From assembly GCF_001556045.1 (NCBI RefSeq), contig NZ_LSIC01000186.1, positions 1 through 16,815 on the forward strand: DNA of 16,815 nt, written 5' to 3'. Origin of the DNA: Bradyrhizobium sp. CCH5-F6. Its GTDB lineage: Bacteria > Pseudomonadota > Alphaproteobacteria > Rhizobiales > Xanthobacteraceae. The position numbers and the translations under genes were made by a program. This document shows, one piece after another, positions 9,082 through 16,651 of this stretch. The notes beneath the pieces are model-generated. The model made no database searches. It saw nothing but the letters and a program-made list of their open reading frames with translations, and was not told where the DNA came from. Within the stretch, counting starts at the first letter, position 1; every line of letters begins with the position of its first letter.

Positions 9082-10196
9082 TGCGGGCCGGCCCCGTCGC
9101 TCGGCGGCGGCGAGGGCGTGTCGCTGGCCGACGGCTGTGCGCTCTCCGGCGTGGCCTCACGGCGTCGGTTCTCGCGCGGCGTGCGCGGCGCCGGACGCTC
9201 CTTCCGCGTCGAGATGCGCAGCCGCTTGACGCGGCGCGGATCGGCATCGAGAACCTCGACCTCGTAAGTGCCGGGACCCGAGATCACTTCGCCGCGCACC
9301 GGCAGGCGTCCGACGAAGCTGACGAGATAGCCTCCCAGCGTCGCCACTTCCTCGCCGGCTTCGCCGGTGACGAAATCTTCGCCGATCACCGAGCGGACGT
9401 CGTCGAGGCTGGCGCGGGCGTCGGCGATGAAGGCGTTGTCGGGCAGGCGTACGATCGAGGGCGGCTCGTCGCTGTCATGCTCGTCGTCGATCTCGCCGAC
9501 GATCTGCTCGACGATGTCCTCGAGCGAGACCAGCCCGTCGCTGCCGCCATATTCGTCGACCACCAGCGCCAGATGGATGCGCGTGGCCTGCATCTGTGCC
9601 AGCAGGTCGATCGCCCGCATCGACGGCGGCACGTAGAGCAGCTTGCGGATGATGCGCGCCTCATCAAGCGGCAGCGCGAGATCGACGGCGCGGAGGTCGA
9701 GCCCGGCCGGCAGCGCCTTCTTCCGCTTGGTCTTGGCGGCCTCCGACACCCGCGCGCGCGAGGTCATGAAGGCGAGCAGGTCGCGGATGTGGACGATGCC
9801 GACGGGGTCGTCCAGCGTCTCGTTGTAGACGACGAGACGCGAATGGCCGGCGCTCTCGAAACGGTCCATCAATTCCCCGAGCGGGATGTCGCGCTTCACT
9901 GCGACGATGTCGGCGCGATGCACCATGACGTCGGCGATGCGGCGCTCGTGCAGGCCGAGGATGTTGCGCAGCATGGTGCGCTCGACCGCGGAGAAGCCGG
10001 TATCGTCCGGCGTCGATGCGTCGAGCACGACCTGGAGGTCGTCGCGGACCGATCCCGCCTTCCAGCCGAACAGCGTTCGGATGGCACGCAAGAGCCAGCC
10101 TTCGGCGGCCGGGCGCATCACCTCGCCATGGGCCACGACGGCGGGCAGGTTGCGCGTGTTGGGCGGGTTGTCCTGGACTGGATCGGAATCCGGCAT
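9078..10196 (-). CDS. corC: CorC/HlyC-type CBS domain protein (hemolysin family)
   Basis: A 372-residue protein from the ATG at 10196, with two CBS domains (about 88-146 and 186-238, the second containing VVDEYGGSDGLVSLED). A CorC_HlyC transporter-associated domain follows at about 248-328, and the C-terminal tail is Pro/Arg-rich and probably disordered. There is no DUF21 membrane domain, as in E. coli CorC, so it is cytosolic. A Lys-rich insert (AKTKRKKA) separates the CBS domains. The family is tied to magnesium/cobalt efflux, but the function here is unproven. The frame is open to an ATG at 10223, which would overlap ybeY by 26 nt. The ATG at 10196, 1 nt after the ybeY stop, suits reinitiation better. 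It overlaps lnt by 4 nt. Confidence 0.9.
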   Translation of the reverse strand: MPDSDPVQDNPPNTRNLPAVVAHGEVMRPAAEGWLLRAIRTLFGWKAGSVRDDLQVVLDASTPDDTGFSAVERTMLRNILGLHERRIADVMVHRADIVAVKRDIPLGELMDRFESAGHSRLVVYNETLDDPVGIVHIRDLLAFMTSRARVSEAAKTKRKKALPAGLDLRAVDLALPLDEARIIRKLLYVPPSMRAIDLLAQMQATRIHLALVVDEYGGSDGLVSLEDIVEQIVGEIDDEHDSDEPPSIVRLPDNAFIADARASLDDVRSVIGEDFVTGEAGEEVATLGGYLVSFVGRLPVRGEVISGPGTYEVEVLDADPRRVKRLRISTRKERPAPRTPRENRRREATPESAQPSASDTPSPPPSDGAGPQ

Positions 10197-10197
10197 C

Positions 10198-10722
10198 TCA
10201 GTGCGTCCCATCGCGGTCGGCATAGGGATCAGGGATGCCGAGATGCGCCAGGATCTGCGTCTCCAGCGTTTCCATCTCCTCGGCCTCGTCCTCGTCCTCG
10301 TGATCGTAACCGATCAAATGCAGGAAGCCGTGCACGGCGAGGTGGCTCAAATGGTGTTCGAACGGCTTGTGTTCCTCGTCCGCCTCGCGCCGCATGGTCT
10401 CGTAGGCGATTGCGATATCGCCGAGCATGCGCGGCGCATCGCCCGGCTTCCAGCCGCCCTCCGGCTGAAGCGCGGGGAACGACAGCACGTTGGTTGGCTT
10501 GTCGATGCCGCGCCAGTTGCTGTTGAGGGTGCGGATGCCGGCGTCATCGGTCAGCATCACGGCGACTTCCGCATCTGCAACGTCTTCGTCGACGCTTTCG
10601 GCGGCGGCCGCCACCGCCCGCTGGATCACGGCTTCGGAATCGGGTTCGCGCTGCCAGCAATCGGCGACGACGAGGACCTCGGTCATGGGAAGGTTGGAAT
10701 GGGACATTGTGCTGTCTGGCAC
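10198..10722 (-). CDS. ybeY: Endoribonuclease YbeY (rRNA maturation factor)
   Basis: A 174-residue YbeY, a metal-dependent RNase involved in 16S rRNA 3' end processing and ribosome quality control. The zinc motif is HGFLHLIGYDH, with ligands His131, His135 and His141. The conserved NSNWRGIDKPTNVLSFP at 67-83 includes Arg71, the counterpart of the essential Arg59 in E. coli, and PRMLGDIAI follows near 97-105. The listed start is a GTG at 10722; in-frame ATGs at 10707 and 10686 are alternatives, and none has a strong Shine-Dalgarno. It follows phoH after 41 nt. The phoH-ybeY-corC-lnt order is widely conserved in proteobacteria. Orthologues in Sinorhizobium affect small-RNA regulation and symbiosis. 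Confidence 0.96.
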   Translation of the reverse strand: MPDSTMSHSNLPMTEVLVVADCWQREPDSEAVIQRAVAAAAESVDEDVADAEVAVMLTDDAGIRTLNSNWRGIDKPTNVLSFPALQPEGGWKPGDAPRMLGDIAIAYETMRREADEEHKPFEHHLSHLAVHGFLHLIGYDHEDEDEAEEMETLETQILAHLGIPDPYADRDGTH

Positions 10723-10763
10723 GAAAGGCGTCGTGTTCGCGCCTCGCGTCCGATGTTGCCTCG

Positions 10764-11864
10764 TCAGGATTGACCGGTGGCCGGCCGCTGCGGCCCTTCG
10801 TAGGCGGCCACGATCCGCGCCACGAGTTCGTGGCGGATCACGTCCTCGGCCTTGAAATGAACCTGGGCAATCCCCTCGACGCCGCTCAAGAGGCGGGTCG
10901 CTTCGGCCAGGCCCGAGGTCTGGCCGTTCGGCAGGTCGATCTGCGAGGGATCGCCCGTCACGATCATGCGGCTGTTCTCGCCGAGACGCGTCAAGAACAT
11001 CTTCATCTGCATCGACGTGGTGTTCTGGGCCTCGTCCAGGATGATGGCGGCGTTGGTGAGCGTGCGGCCGCGCATGAAGGCGAGCGGCGCGATCTCGATC
11101 TCGCCGGTCTGGAGCGCACGCTCGACGATGCGCGCATCCATGAGGTCATAGAGCGCATCGTAGATCGGCCGAAGATAAGGATCGACCTTCTCCCGGAGAT
11201 CGCCGGGCAGGAAGCCGAGCCGCTCGCCGGCTTCCACCGCCGGGCGTGACAGGATGATCTTGTCGACCTCCTTGCGCTCGAACAGCTGCGCGGCATGCGC
11301 AACCGCGAGCCAGGTCTTGCCGGTGCCGGCCGGGCCGATGCCGAACACGAGTTCGTGGCGCTTCAGCGCGCGGATGTAGGAATCCTGCGCGGCCGTGCGG
11401 GCGCGCACCGGCCGTTTGCGCAGGTTGATGCTGTCGAAGGTGGACTTCGCCGATTTGGCGTCGAACTCGAACAGCGAGCCCTGAGCGATCACGGCGCGGA
11501 TCGCGCCTTCGACCTCGCCCTGGTCGAGATCATGGCCCTTCGCGGCCTGTGCGTAGAGCATCTCGAGCACGCGGCGCGCGGCATCGCAGCCGTCGCGGGT
11601 GCCGCCGATGGTGATGTGGTTGCCCTTGGAATCGACGACGACGCCGAGCCGCCGCTCGATCTGCGCGAGGTGCTGGCCGTAGGGGCCGACCAGGGCGGAT
11701 GCGGCGCGGTTGTCGTCGAAGTCGATGACGACCTGGGTCTCGGGCGGAACTTGCATGTCGCGGTCAAATTTGCGGCTGGGAGCGAACGAAGACGAATCCG
11801 ATGCGCTTTTGGGCAAGGGTTCAGGCTCCACTGGCTTGCGATAAAGCGGGCTCGCGCGCGCCAT
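10764..11864 (-). CDS. phoH: PhoH-like ATPase
   Basis: A 366-residue PhoH/YbeZ-type protein. The N-terminal region (about 40-110) is KH-like, with [20 protein letters not shown]. The P-loop ATPase domain follows, with Walker A GPAGTGKT at 177-184 and Walker B IILDEAQN at 274-281. [17 protein letters not shown] at 303-319 is a family signature shared with helicase-like ATPases. It is thought to work with YbeY in RNA processing, and the adjacent ybeY supports this. The frame overlaps the miaB end by 44 nt when started at the ATG at 11864. A TTG at 11816 (PKSASDSS follows) or the ATG at 11756 (MQVPPETQ) would remove the overlap; the first 36 residues look unconserved. Confidence 0.94.
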   Translation of the reverse strand: MARASPLYRKPVEPEPLPKSASDSSSFAPSRKFDRDMQVPPETQVVIDFDDNRAASALVGPYGQHLAQIERRLGVVVDSKGNHITIGGTRDGCDAARRVLEMLYAQAAKGHDLDQGEVEGAIRAVIAQGSLFEFDAKSAKSTFDSINLRKRPVRARTAAQDSYIRALKRHELVFGIGPAGTGKTWLAVAHAAQLFERKEVDKIILSRPAVEAGERLGFLPGDLREKVDPYLRPIYDALYDLMDARIVERALQTGEIEIAPLAFMRGRTLTNAAIILDEAQNTTSMQMKMFLTRLGENSRMIVTGDPSQIDLPNGQTSGLAEATRLLSGVEGIAQVHFKAEDVIRHELVARIVAAYEGPQRPATGQS

Positions 11865-13215
11865 GGGGCGTCACGAGCTCGCCGAGAAAGCTGTAGCGTT
11901 CGAGGCTGTCGATGCGGACCGGCAGGATCTTCCCGATGATGTCGGGCGAGGCCATCACATGGGCGGGCTGGAGGTAAGCGGTGCGGCCGACGATCTGGCC
12001 CTCCTTGCGGGCCGGACGCTCGAACAGCACATCGACCGTCGAGCCAATCGCAGCCTTGTTGAAGGCCGATTGCTGGCTGTCGATCAGTTCCTGGAGCCGC
12101 TCCAATCGCTGGTCCATCTCGGCGGGGGACACCGTCTCCTGCATGTCCGCGGCCGGCGTTCCCGGTCGGGCGGAATATTTGAACGAATAAGCCGCAGCGT
12201 AGCCGATTTGCGTGACAAGCGCGAGGGTGGCGAGAAAATCTTGCTCGCTCTCGCCGGGGAAGCCCACGATAAAATCTGATGAAAAAGCAATGTCTTGGCG
12301 GGCGGCGCGGAAACGGTCGATGACCCCGAGGTAATCATCGGCGGTATGTTTGCGGTTCATGGCGGCCAGAATCCGGTCCGAGCCCGACTGCACGGGCAGG
12401 TGCACGAACGGCATCAAGGCACCGAGATCGCGGTGCGCTGCGATCAAGCTGTCATCGACGTCGCGCGGATGGCTGGTCGAATAGCGCAGCCGCGCGATGC
12501 CGGGGATCTTCGCCAGATGCTCGAGGAGCTTGCCGAGCGGCCAGCTTTTCCCGTCAGGCCCCTCGCCATGATAGGCATTGACGTTCTGCCCGATCAGCGT
12601 GAGCTCGCGCACGCCGTTGTCGGCGAGCCGTTTCACGTCATCGACGATCTTCGCCACCGGGCGCGAGACTTCCGCGCCGCGGGTATAGGGCACGACGCAG
12701 AAGGTGCAGAACTTGTCGCAGCCTTCCTGCACCGTGACGAAGGCGGAAATGCCGCGCGCGCGGATCGCGTCGGGTTTTGGCTGGGCCAGGAAGCCGAATT
12801 TGTCGGCCGCCGGAAACTCGGTCTCGATCGCGCGGCCTTCATCGCCGGCGCGCTTCAAAAGCGCCGGCAGGTGATGATAGCTCTGCGGGCCGACCACGAC
12901 ATCGACGACGGGTGCACGGCGCACGATCTCCTCGCCCTCGGCCTGGGCCACGCAGCCCGCGACCGCGATCTGCATCGCGCGGCCCGCGCGCGCGGCCTCG
13001 TCCTTGGCGACGCGCAGGCGGCCGAGCTCGGAATAGACCTTTTCCGAGGCCTTCTCGCGGATATGGCACGTGTTCAGGATGACGAGGTCGGCGTCCTCGG
13101 CGCTGGCCGTCTCCACGAATCCTTCCGGAGCCAGCGTGTCCACCATGCGCTGCGCATCGTAGACGTTCATCTGGCAGCCATATGATTTGATGTGCAGCTT
13201 GCGCGGCGGCGTCAT
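11821..13215 (-). CDS. miaB: tRNA-2-methylthio-N6-dimethylallyladenosine synthase MiaB
   Basis: A 464-residue radical-SAM methylthiotransferase that converts i6A37 to ms2i6A37 in tRNAs reading UNN codons. The N-terminal UPF0004 domain supplies three Cys for the auxiliary cluster: Cys14 ([10 protein letters not shown]), Cys50 (NTCHIREKA) and Cys88 (VAGCVAQ). The radical-SAM cluster motif is CDKFCTFC, with Cys166, Cys170 and Cys173. Other family motifs are [16 protein letters not shown] and HLPVQSGSD. The C-terminal TRAM domain (about 380-445) binds t[12 protein letters not shown] favours MiaB over MtaB or RimO. It heads the miaB-phoH-ybeY-corC-lnt run. A TATATC hexamer at 13254-13249 is a possible -10 about 35 nt upstream, with a weak -35. 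Confidence 0.97.
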   Translation of the reverse strand: MTPPRKLHIKSYGCQMNVYDAQRMVDTLAPEGFVETASAEDADLVILNTCHIREKASEKVYSELGRLRVAKDEAARAGRAMQIAVAGCVAQAEGEEIVRRAPVVDVVVGPQSYHHLPALLKRAGDEGRAIETEFPAADKFGFLAQPKPDAIRARGISAFVTVQEGCDKFCTFCVVPYTRGAEVSRPVAKIVDDVKRLADNGVRELTLIGQNVNAYHGEGPDGKSWPLGKLLEHLAKIPGIARLRYSTSHPRDVDDSLIAAHRDLGALMPFVHLPVQSGSDRILAAMNRKHTADDYLGVIDRFRAARQDIAFSSDFIVGFPGESEQDFLATLALVTQIGYAAAYSFKYSARPGTPAADMQETVSPAEMDQRLERLQELIDSQQSAFNKAAIGSTVDVLFERPARKEGQIVGRTAYLQPAHVMASPDIIGKILPVRIDSLERYSFLGELVTPHGAREPALSQASGA

Positions 13216-13248
13216 GGAACCCGGAATGGAGGTGGAGGACGGCCCTCA

Positions 13249-13254
13249 GATATA
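13249..13254 (-). promoter_or_regulatory. Possible -10 box (TATATC) of the miaB operon
   Basis: This is the same TATATC hexamer as in the rimP promoter, 34 nt before the miaB ATG on the minus strand. The hexamer 17 nt upstream (GCTGGA) is a poor -35, so the site is only suggestive. The rest of the 188-nt gap is mostly the palindromic repeat at 13297-13386. Confidence 0.3.
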
Positions 13255-13296
13255 GGCTGGAGGGGGGAAAATCCAGCGAATGGAGCCGAAAGGCGT

Positions 13297-13386
13297 CATT
13301 CCTGGGCGCGACGCGGTCACGAACCCGGAATCCGGAGGTTTTGGCGCAAGATTCGGGGTCACGCACGTTGCGCGCGCCCCGGAATG
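13297..13386. repeat. Palindromic intergenic repeat, family B (CATTCC...GGAATG)
   Basis: A 90-nt imperfect palindrome: the outer arms CATTCCTGGGCGCG and CGCGCCCCGGAATG pair, with inner paired segments (ACCCGGAATC and GATTCGGGGT) around a GGAGGTTTTGGCGC centre. It lies between the HAD phosphatase stop and the miaB start. Its type is familiar from Bradyrhizobium intergenic regions. It is unrelated in sequence to the repeat at 4798-4876. Confidence 0.8.
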
Positions 13387-13403
13387 ATGGATATGGCGGA
13401 AAC

Positions 13404-14084
13404 TCAGCGGGCCGATGCGTCCGCCCCGACCCGCCGGACCAGCTCCGGCAGCCGATGCATGTCGGCAAAGAGCAAGTCGGCGCCAGCCTCGCGCAGCGTC
13501 TCGGCATAGCCGTCGCGGCAATGGCTGCCGCCGTAAAAGCCGAACACGGTCATGTCCGCCGCCCGGGCGCCGGCAATGCCGGCAAGGCTGTCCTCGATCA
13601 CGACGCAGCGTTCGGGTGGCACGCCCATTTCGCTCGCCGCGAACAGGAACAGGTCGGGTGCCGGCTTGCCGTTCTTCACCTGCGAGGCCGAGAAGATATT
13701 CGGGGCCAGGCGCTCATAGAGGCCCGTGCTTCCGAGGCTTACGCGCATGCGCTGATGCGAGCCGCTCGAGGCCACGCAGACGCTCTGAGTGACGACATCC
13801 AGCACATCGTGGATGCCGCGGATCGCTTCCAGGTCGGCCTCGAACGACCTGAACAGCTCGTCCTGCAAGTCGCCATGATAGGCCTCGGGGAGCTTGCGGC
13901 CCAGTTCGGTCTCGATCTCGAGATTGGCCTGCTTTGTCGAGCGGCCGAGGAAGCGTTCGAACACCTGCTCCGACGTGATCGGGTAGCCGTGCTTGGTCAG
14001 CACATTCGCATGCGCGCGGCAGGAGATCACCTCGCTGTCCACGAGCACGCCGTCGCAATCGAAGATGATGAGGTCGATGGGCAT
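13404..14084 (-). CDS. HAD superfamily phosphatase, subfamily IA
   Basis: A 226-residue haloacid dehalogenase-type hydrolase with a C1 helical cap. Motif I is FDCDGVLVDSE, with nucleophile Asp9 and acid/base Asp11. Motif II is VASSGSH at 104-110, motif III Lys140 in KNGKPAPDLFL, and motif IV Glu164/Asp165 in VIEDSLAGIAGARAA. The DGVLVDSE start and the cap sequence place it with the beta-phosphoglucomutase/6-phosphogluconate phosphatase (YieH-like) group. The substrate, probably a sugar phosphate, cannot be fixed from sequence. It stands between two palindromic repeats, with gaps of 188 and 203 nt to miaB and fur, so it is probably transcribed on its own and may be a later insertion into the cluster (inference). 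Confidence 0.88.
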   Translation of the reverse strand: MPIDLIIFDCDGVLVDSEVISCRAHANVLTKHGYPITSEQVFERFLGRSTKQANLEIETELGRKLPEAYHGDLQDELFRSFEADLEAIRGIHDVLDVVTQSVCVASSGSHQRMRVSLGSTGLYERLAPNIFSASQVKNGKPAPDLFLFAASEMGVPPERCVVIEDSLAGIAGARAADMTVFGFYGGSHCRDGYAETLREAGADLLFADMHRLPELVRRVGADASAR

Positions 14085-14131
14085 TCAGTGTGTAACTTGG
14101 TTATGGCACTTTGGTGCAAGGCGCGCGGTGC

Positions 14132-14254
14132 CACCTCCCCCAGCGGGAGAGGTCGGCGCGAAGCGCCGGGTGAGGGGGACTGCTCTCTCGTGGGACCCGA
14201 GGCCCCTCACCCGATTTGCTTCGCAAATCGACCTCTCCCCGACGGGGAGAGGTG
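14132..14254. repeat. Compound palindromic repeat, family C (cruciform with nested hairpins)
   Basis: A 123-nt palindrome in the fur-HAD gap. The two outer arms pair with each other across a centre at about 14180-14202. Each arm is itself a pair of small hairpins: CCTCCCCCAGCGGGAGAGG then GGCGCGAAGCGCC on the left, and GATTTGCTTCGCAAATC then CCTCTCCCCGACGGGGAGAGG on the right. The sequence CCCCTCACCCG and its partner CGGGTGAGGGG close the middle. It resembles repeats common in rhizobial genomes. It may also end fur transcription. Confidence 0.8.
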
Positions 14255-14287
14255 AAGAGAGGCCGCCTGGATCATTCGCGATCGCCA

Positions 14288-14743
14288 CTAGTTCGTCGGC
14301 TTGTCGTCGTCGAGCGGGACGCAATAAAGCTCGAGCCGGTGATCGACCAGCTTGTAGCCGAGCTTGCGGGCGATTTCCGCCTGGAGCTTCTCGATCTCCT
14401 CGGAGGTGAACTCGATCACCTTGCCGTCGCGCAGGTTGATGAGATGGTCGTGATGGCTGTCGCGCATGGTCTCATAGCGCGCGCGGCCCTCGCGGAAATC
14501 ATGGCGCTCGATGATGCCGGCATCCTCGAACAGCTTCACGGTGCGATAGACGGTCGAGATCGAGATCTTGTCGTCAACGGCAACGCAGCGTCGGTACAAT
14601 TCTTCGACATCGGGATGGTCGACCGATTCCGCGAGCACGCGGGCAATGACGCGGCGCTGCTCGGTCATGCGCATGCCCGTGGCGGCACAGCGCGCCTCGA
14701 TGCCGGACGCCTTGGAGGCGGAAGAGGGTTTCAGTGCGGTCAT
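14288..14743 (-). CDS. fur: Fur family metal-responsive regulator (Fur/Mur type)
   Basis: A 151-residue Fur-family repressor. The N-terminal winged helix covers about 22-90, with TEQRRVIARVLAES and the recognition region ISISTVYRTVKLFEDAGII at 60-78. The C-terminal metal-binding and dimer domain contains HHDHLIN at 97-103 and DHRLELY at 134-140. The two Cys of the E. coli CxxC are replaced by Asn103 and Asp106, so a structural zinc site of that kind cannot form. This pattern fits alphaproteobacterial Fur/Mur proteins, which in rhizobia respond mainly to manganese. It is not Irr, since no heme-regulatory Cys-Pro motif is present. It lies 39 nt after the RimI-like gene and may share its transcript. 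Confidence 0.92.
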   Translation of the reverse strand: MTALKPSSASKASGIEARCAATGMRMTEQRRVIARVLAESVDHPDVEELYRRCVAVDDKISISTVYRTVKLFEDAGIIERHDFREGRARYETMRDSHHDHLINLRDGKVIEFTSEEIEKLQAEIARKLGYKLVDHRLELYCVPLDDDKPTN

Positions 14744-14782
14744 AGGGTGTCTGCCTGGCGGAGGCGCTTTCTGCCACCAATG

Positions 14783-15268
14783 TTACGACAAGTCACGTCG
14801 CATCAGAAGGGCGTTCAATTGTTCCCCGTTAGGCTGCTTATAGTAGCGATCGCGGCGCCCGACCACCACGAATCCGGCCCGATCGTAGAGCCGCCGCGCC
14901 GGCTGGTTATTTTCCTCCACCTCGAGAAATATTGTGCGCACGCCACGCCCGGCGAGGTGGCCGAGATGGGTCATCAGCAGCGTGCGGGAGAGACCGCGGC
15001 CGCGATAGGCCCCGTCCACCGCAATTGAGAGAATTTCCGCTTCGTCCGCGCCGATCCGCGATACCGCGAAGCCGATCGTCTTGCGGCCGAGACGCAAGCG
15101 ATGCACCAGCGTGTTGCGCTCGCTGATCATGCTCTCGAACTCGCCTTCGCCCCAGCCGCGCGCGAAGGAGGCGCCGTGCAGCTGCGCGAGCCGCGCGGCA
15201 TCGCGCAAGGTCGCGGGCTCGACGACGGCGTCGCCGCCGTGCCACCACTCCGACAGCCATCCCATCAT
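14783..15268 (-). CDS. rimI: RimI-like GNAT N-acetyltransferase
   Basis: A 161-residue GNAT acetyltransferase of the RimI group, which in E. coli acetylates the N-terminal alanine of ribosomal protein S18. The acetyl-CoA-binding segment is YRGRGLSRTLLMTHL at 88-102, with Ser94 in place of the final Gly of the usual loop. The conserved LEVEENNQPARRLYDRAGF follows at 115-133, with Asn121 and Tyr128. It starts within the tsaB stop (ATGA overlap). The tsaB-rimI pairing is common in bacteria and the main basis for the RimI name. The actual substrate is not proven, and such neighbours can act on other proteins. An alternative start is the second Met at 15265. Confidence 0.88.
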   Translation of the reverse strand: MMGWLSEWWHGGDAVVEPATLRDAARLAQLHGASFARGWGEGEFESMISERNTLVHRLRLGRKTIGFAVSRIGADEAEILSIAVDGAYRGRGLSRTLLMTHLGHLAGRGVRTIFLEVEENNQPARRLYDRAGFVVVGRRDRYYKQPNGEQLNALLMRRDLS

Positions 15269-15957
15269 GAGGTTGCGGCTTGTGCGAACGGCGGCGGTGC
15301 AGCCGGCTTGGCGTCGGGCGCCTTCAGATAGAACGGTCGCGCGGGCGTGGTGTCGGGATTGGCCGCGGCGCCGAGCCAGGCGACCCAGCCGATGTCGGGT
15401 GCGGCTTGCGCGTCGACCGCAATGGGTTGCGGTGCATCTTTCGGCCAGCGATCGGCGAGGATGGTTGCGGCATTGCCGACCAGGTGCGGCGCGCCGAATT
15501 GCGAGGCTGCGATCGCCTCGTCGATGCTGGCGACCTTAGGTCGCACCAGCTGGCTGCCGTCGCCGGCGACGATCTGGAAATAGACGTGATCGTGCCGCGC
15601 ATCGATTGCGGAGATCACGGGCGCCGTTCCGCTCTGGCCCACGACGGCTGCGGCATAAGCCGACAGGGTGGTCAGGCCGACGGCCGGCCGCTCAGCCGCG
15701 AGCGCCAGGCCGCGCGCCGCCGAGATGCCGACGCGCAGGCCGGTGAAGCTTCCTGGGCCGACCGTGACGGCGATGCGGTCGAGCGCGGTGAAGGCGAGAT
15801 TGGCCGATTGCATCACCCGCGCGATCAGCGGCATCAGGGCTTCGGCATGCCCGCGCTTCATCGGCAGCGATTCCTGCGCTCGCAGCTCGGCCGTTTCGGT
15901 GTCGAGCACGGCGGCCGCGCAGGCGTCGAGCGCAGTATCGATGGCGAGGATCAGCAT
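15265..15957 (-). CDS. tsaB: tRNA threonylcarbamoyladenosine biosynthesis protein TsaB
   Basis: A 230-residue TsaB (YeaZ), the partner of TsaD in making t6A37 in tRNAs that read ANN codons. It has the ASKHA-type start MLILAIDTALDACAAAVLD, a KRGHAEALMPLI segment at 34-45, and the diagnostic GPGSFTGLRVGISAARGLA at 67-85. TsaB itself is not the catalyst; it forms the scaffold dimer with TsaD, whose gene is not in this window. The Ala/Pro-rich C-terminal end is variable in the family. The start ATG has no clear Shine-Dalgarno, since a palindromic repeat reaches to within 7 nt of it. It overlaps rimI by 4 nt. Confidence 0.95.
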   Translation of the reverse strand: MLILAIDTALDACAAAVLDTETAELRAQESLPMKRGHAEALMPLIARVMQSANLAFTALDRIAVTVGPGSFTGLRVGISAARGLALAAERPAVGLTTLSAYAAAVVGQSGTAPVISAIDARHDHVYFQIVAGDGSQLVRPKVASIDEAIAASQFGAPHLVGNAATILADRWPKDAPQPIAVDAQAAPDIGWVAWLGAAANPDTTPARPFYLKAPDAKPAAPPPFAQAATS

Positions 15958-15963
15958 GGAGAA

Positions 15964-16038
15964 GCGAATGGCGAGTGGCGAATGACGAGCAGTCTAGCCG
16001 ATCGAAACGCCGTTCGCCATTCGCACCTCGCCATTCGC
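15964..16038. repeat. Palindromic intergenic repeat, family D (GCGAATGGCGAG...CTCGCCATTCGC)
   Basis: The left arm GCGAATGGCGAGTGGCGAATG pairs with right arm CATTCGCACCTCGCCATTCGC, with a roughly 31-nt centre. It fills the 89-nt gap between the Nfu gene and tsaB. Each arm is itself built of short GGCGAATG-like units. One end touches the region where a tsaB ribosome binding site would be expected. Confidence 0.75.
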
Positions 16039-16046
16039 TGGTCGAA

Positions 16047-16616
16047 TCACATCGGCCGGACTTCGACCACGTCGGGCACGAAATGCTTCAGGAGATTCTG
16101 GATGCCGTGCTGGAGCGTCGCCGTCGACGACGGGCAGCCGGAGCAGGCGCCCTTCATGTTGAGATAGACGATGCCGTCTTTGAAGCCGCGGAAGGTGATG
16201 TCGCCGCCGTCATTGGCGACCGCCGGCCGCACCCGGGTCTCGATCAGGTCCTTGATCATGTCGACCGTCTCGGCGTCGGCCTCGTCGAAGAACTCGTCCT
16301 CGTCGTCCAGATCGGCATCGCCTTGCGCGCTGCCGTCGGCGAGCAGCGGCGCGCCGGACATGTAGTGCTCCATGATGGCACCGAGGATCGCGGGCTTGAG
16401 CTGCTGCCATTCACCGTTCGCCTTGGTCACGGTGATGAAATCCGATCCGTAGAACACGCCGGTGACGCCGGGCACGTCGAACAGCTTTTCGGCGAGCGGC
16501 GAGCGGGAAGCGGCTTCACGGCTCGAAAACTCCACCGGACTGCCGTCGACCACGACGCGGCCGGGAATGAATTTCAGCGTGGCGGGATTGGGGGTCGCTT
16601 CGGTTTGAATGAACAT
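16047..16616 (-). CDS. Nfu-type iron-sulfur cluster carrier (NifU C-terminal domain)
   Basis: A 189-residue housekeeping Fe-S carrier. The N-terminal Nfu_N domain (about 1-88) begins MFIQTEATPNPATLKFIPG. An acidic linker (DADLDDEDEFFDEADAE, about 100-116) leads to the NifU C-terminal domain at about 117-185, with the cluster-binding CSGC at Cys158 and Cys161. It delivers 4Fe-4S clusters to client enzymes; MiaB, encoded 3 kb away, is of the kind served by such carriers. The frame is open to 16643, but the ATG at 16616 has GGAG 6-7 nt upstream and gives the family's usual start. It is not the nitrogenase NifU, which has extra N-terminal domains. It resembles eukaryotic Nfu1 more than it does nif-cluster genes. 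Confidence 0.95.
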   Translation of the reverse strand: MFIQTEATPNPATLKFIPGRVVVDGSPVEFSSREAASRSPLAEKLFDVPGVTGVFYGSDFITVTKANGEWQQLKPAILGAIMEHYMSGAPLLADGSAQGDADLDDEDEFFDEADAETVDMIKDLIETRVRPAVANDGGDITFRGFKDGIVYLNMKGACSGCPSSTATLQHGIQNLLKHFVPDVVEVRPM

Positions 16617-16632
16617 GGTTTTCTCCAGACGT

Positions 16633-16651
16633 CGCCGGTTCAAGGCCGGCG
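16633..16651 (-). promoter_or_regulatory. Small hairpin before the Nfu gene ribosome binding site
   Basis: CGCCGG and CCGGCG form a perfect 6-bp stem with a 7-nt loop a few nucleotides upstream of the GGAG of the Nfu gene. It may be a 5' UTR stem. No T-run follows. Function is unknown. Confidence 0.3.

Noticed and set aside
9072..10526. 484-codon plus-strand open frame opposite the CorC-type gene and ybeY
   Set aside because: The composition is skewed to His, Arg and Asp as in a reverse-strand shadow, and both minus-strand genes have clear family motifs.
13216..13403. Small minus-strand frames upstream of miaB
   Set aside because: Their translation comes from the palindromic repeat and has no ribosome binding site or family resemblance.
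14132..14254. CRISPR-like or insertion-sequence remnant
   Set aside because: There are no regularly spaced direct repeats, no transposase fragment and no target-site duplication that I can see; it is a single compound palindrome.
16047..16616. Nitrogen-fixation nifU gene
   Set aside because: The protein has the Nfu_N plus NifU C-terminal layout of housekeeping carriers and lacks the IscU-like and ferredoxin-like domains of NifU; no nif genes are nearby.
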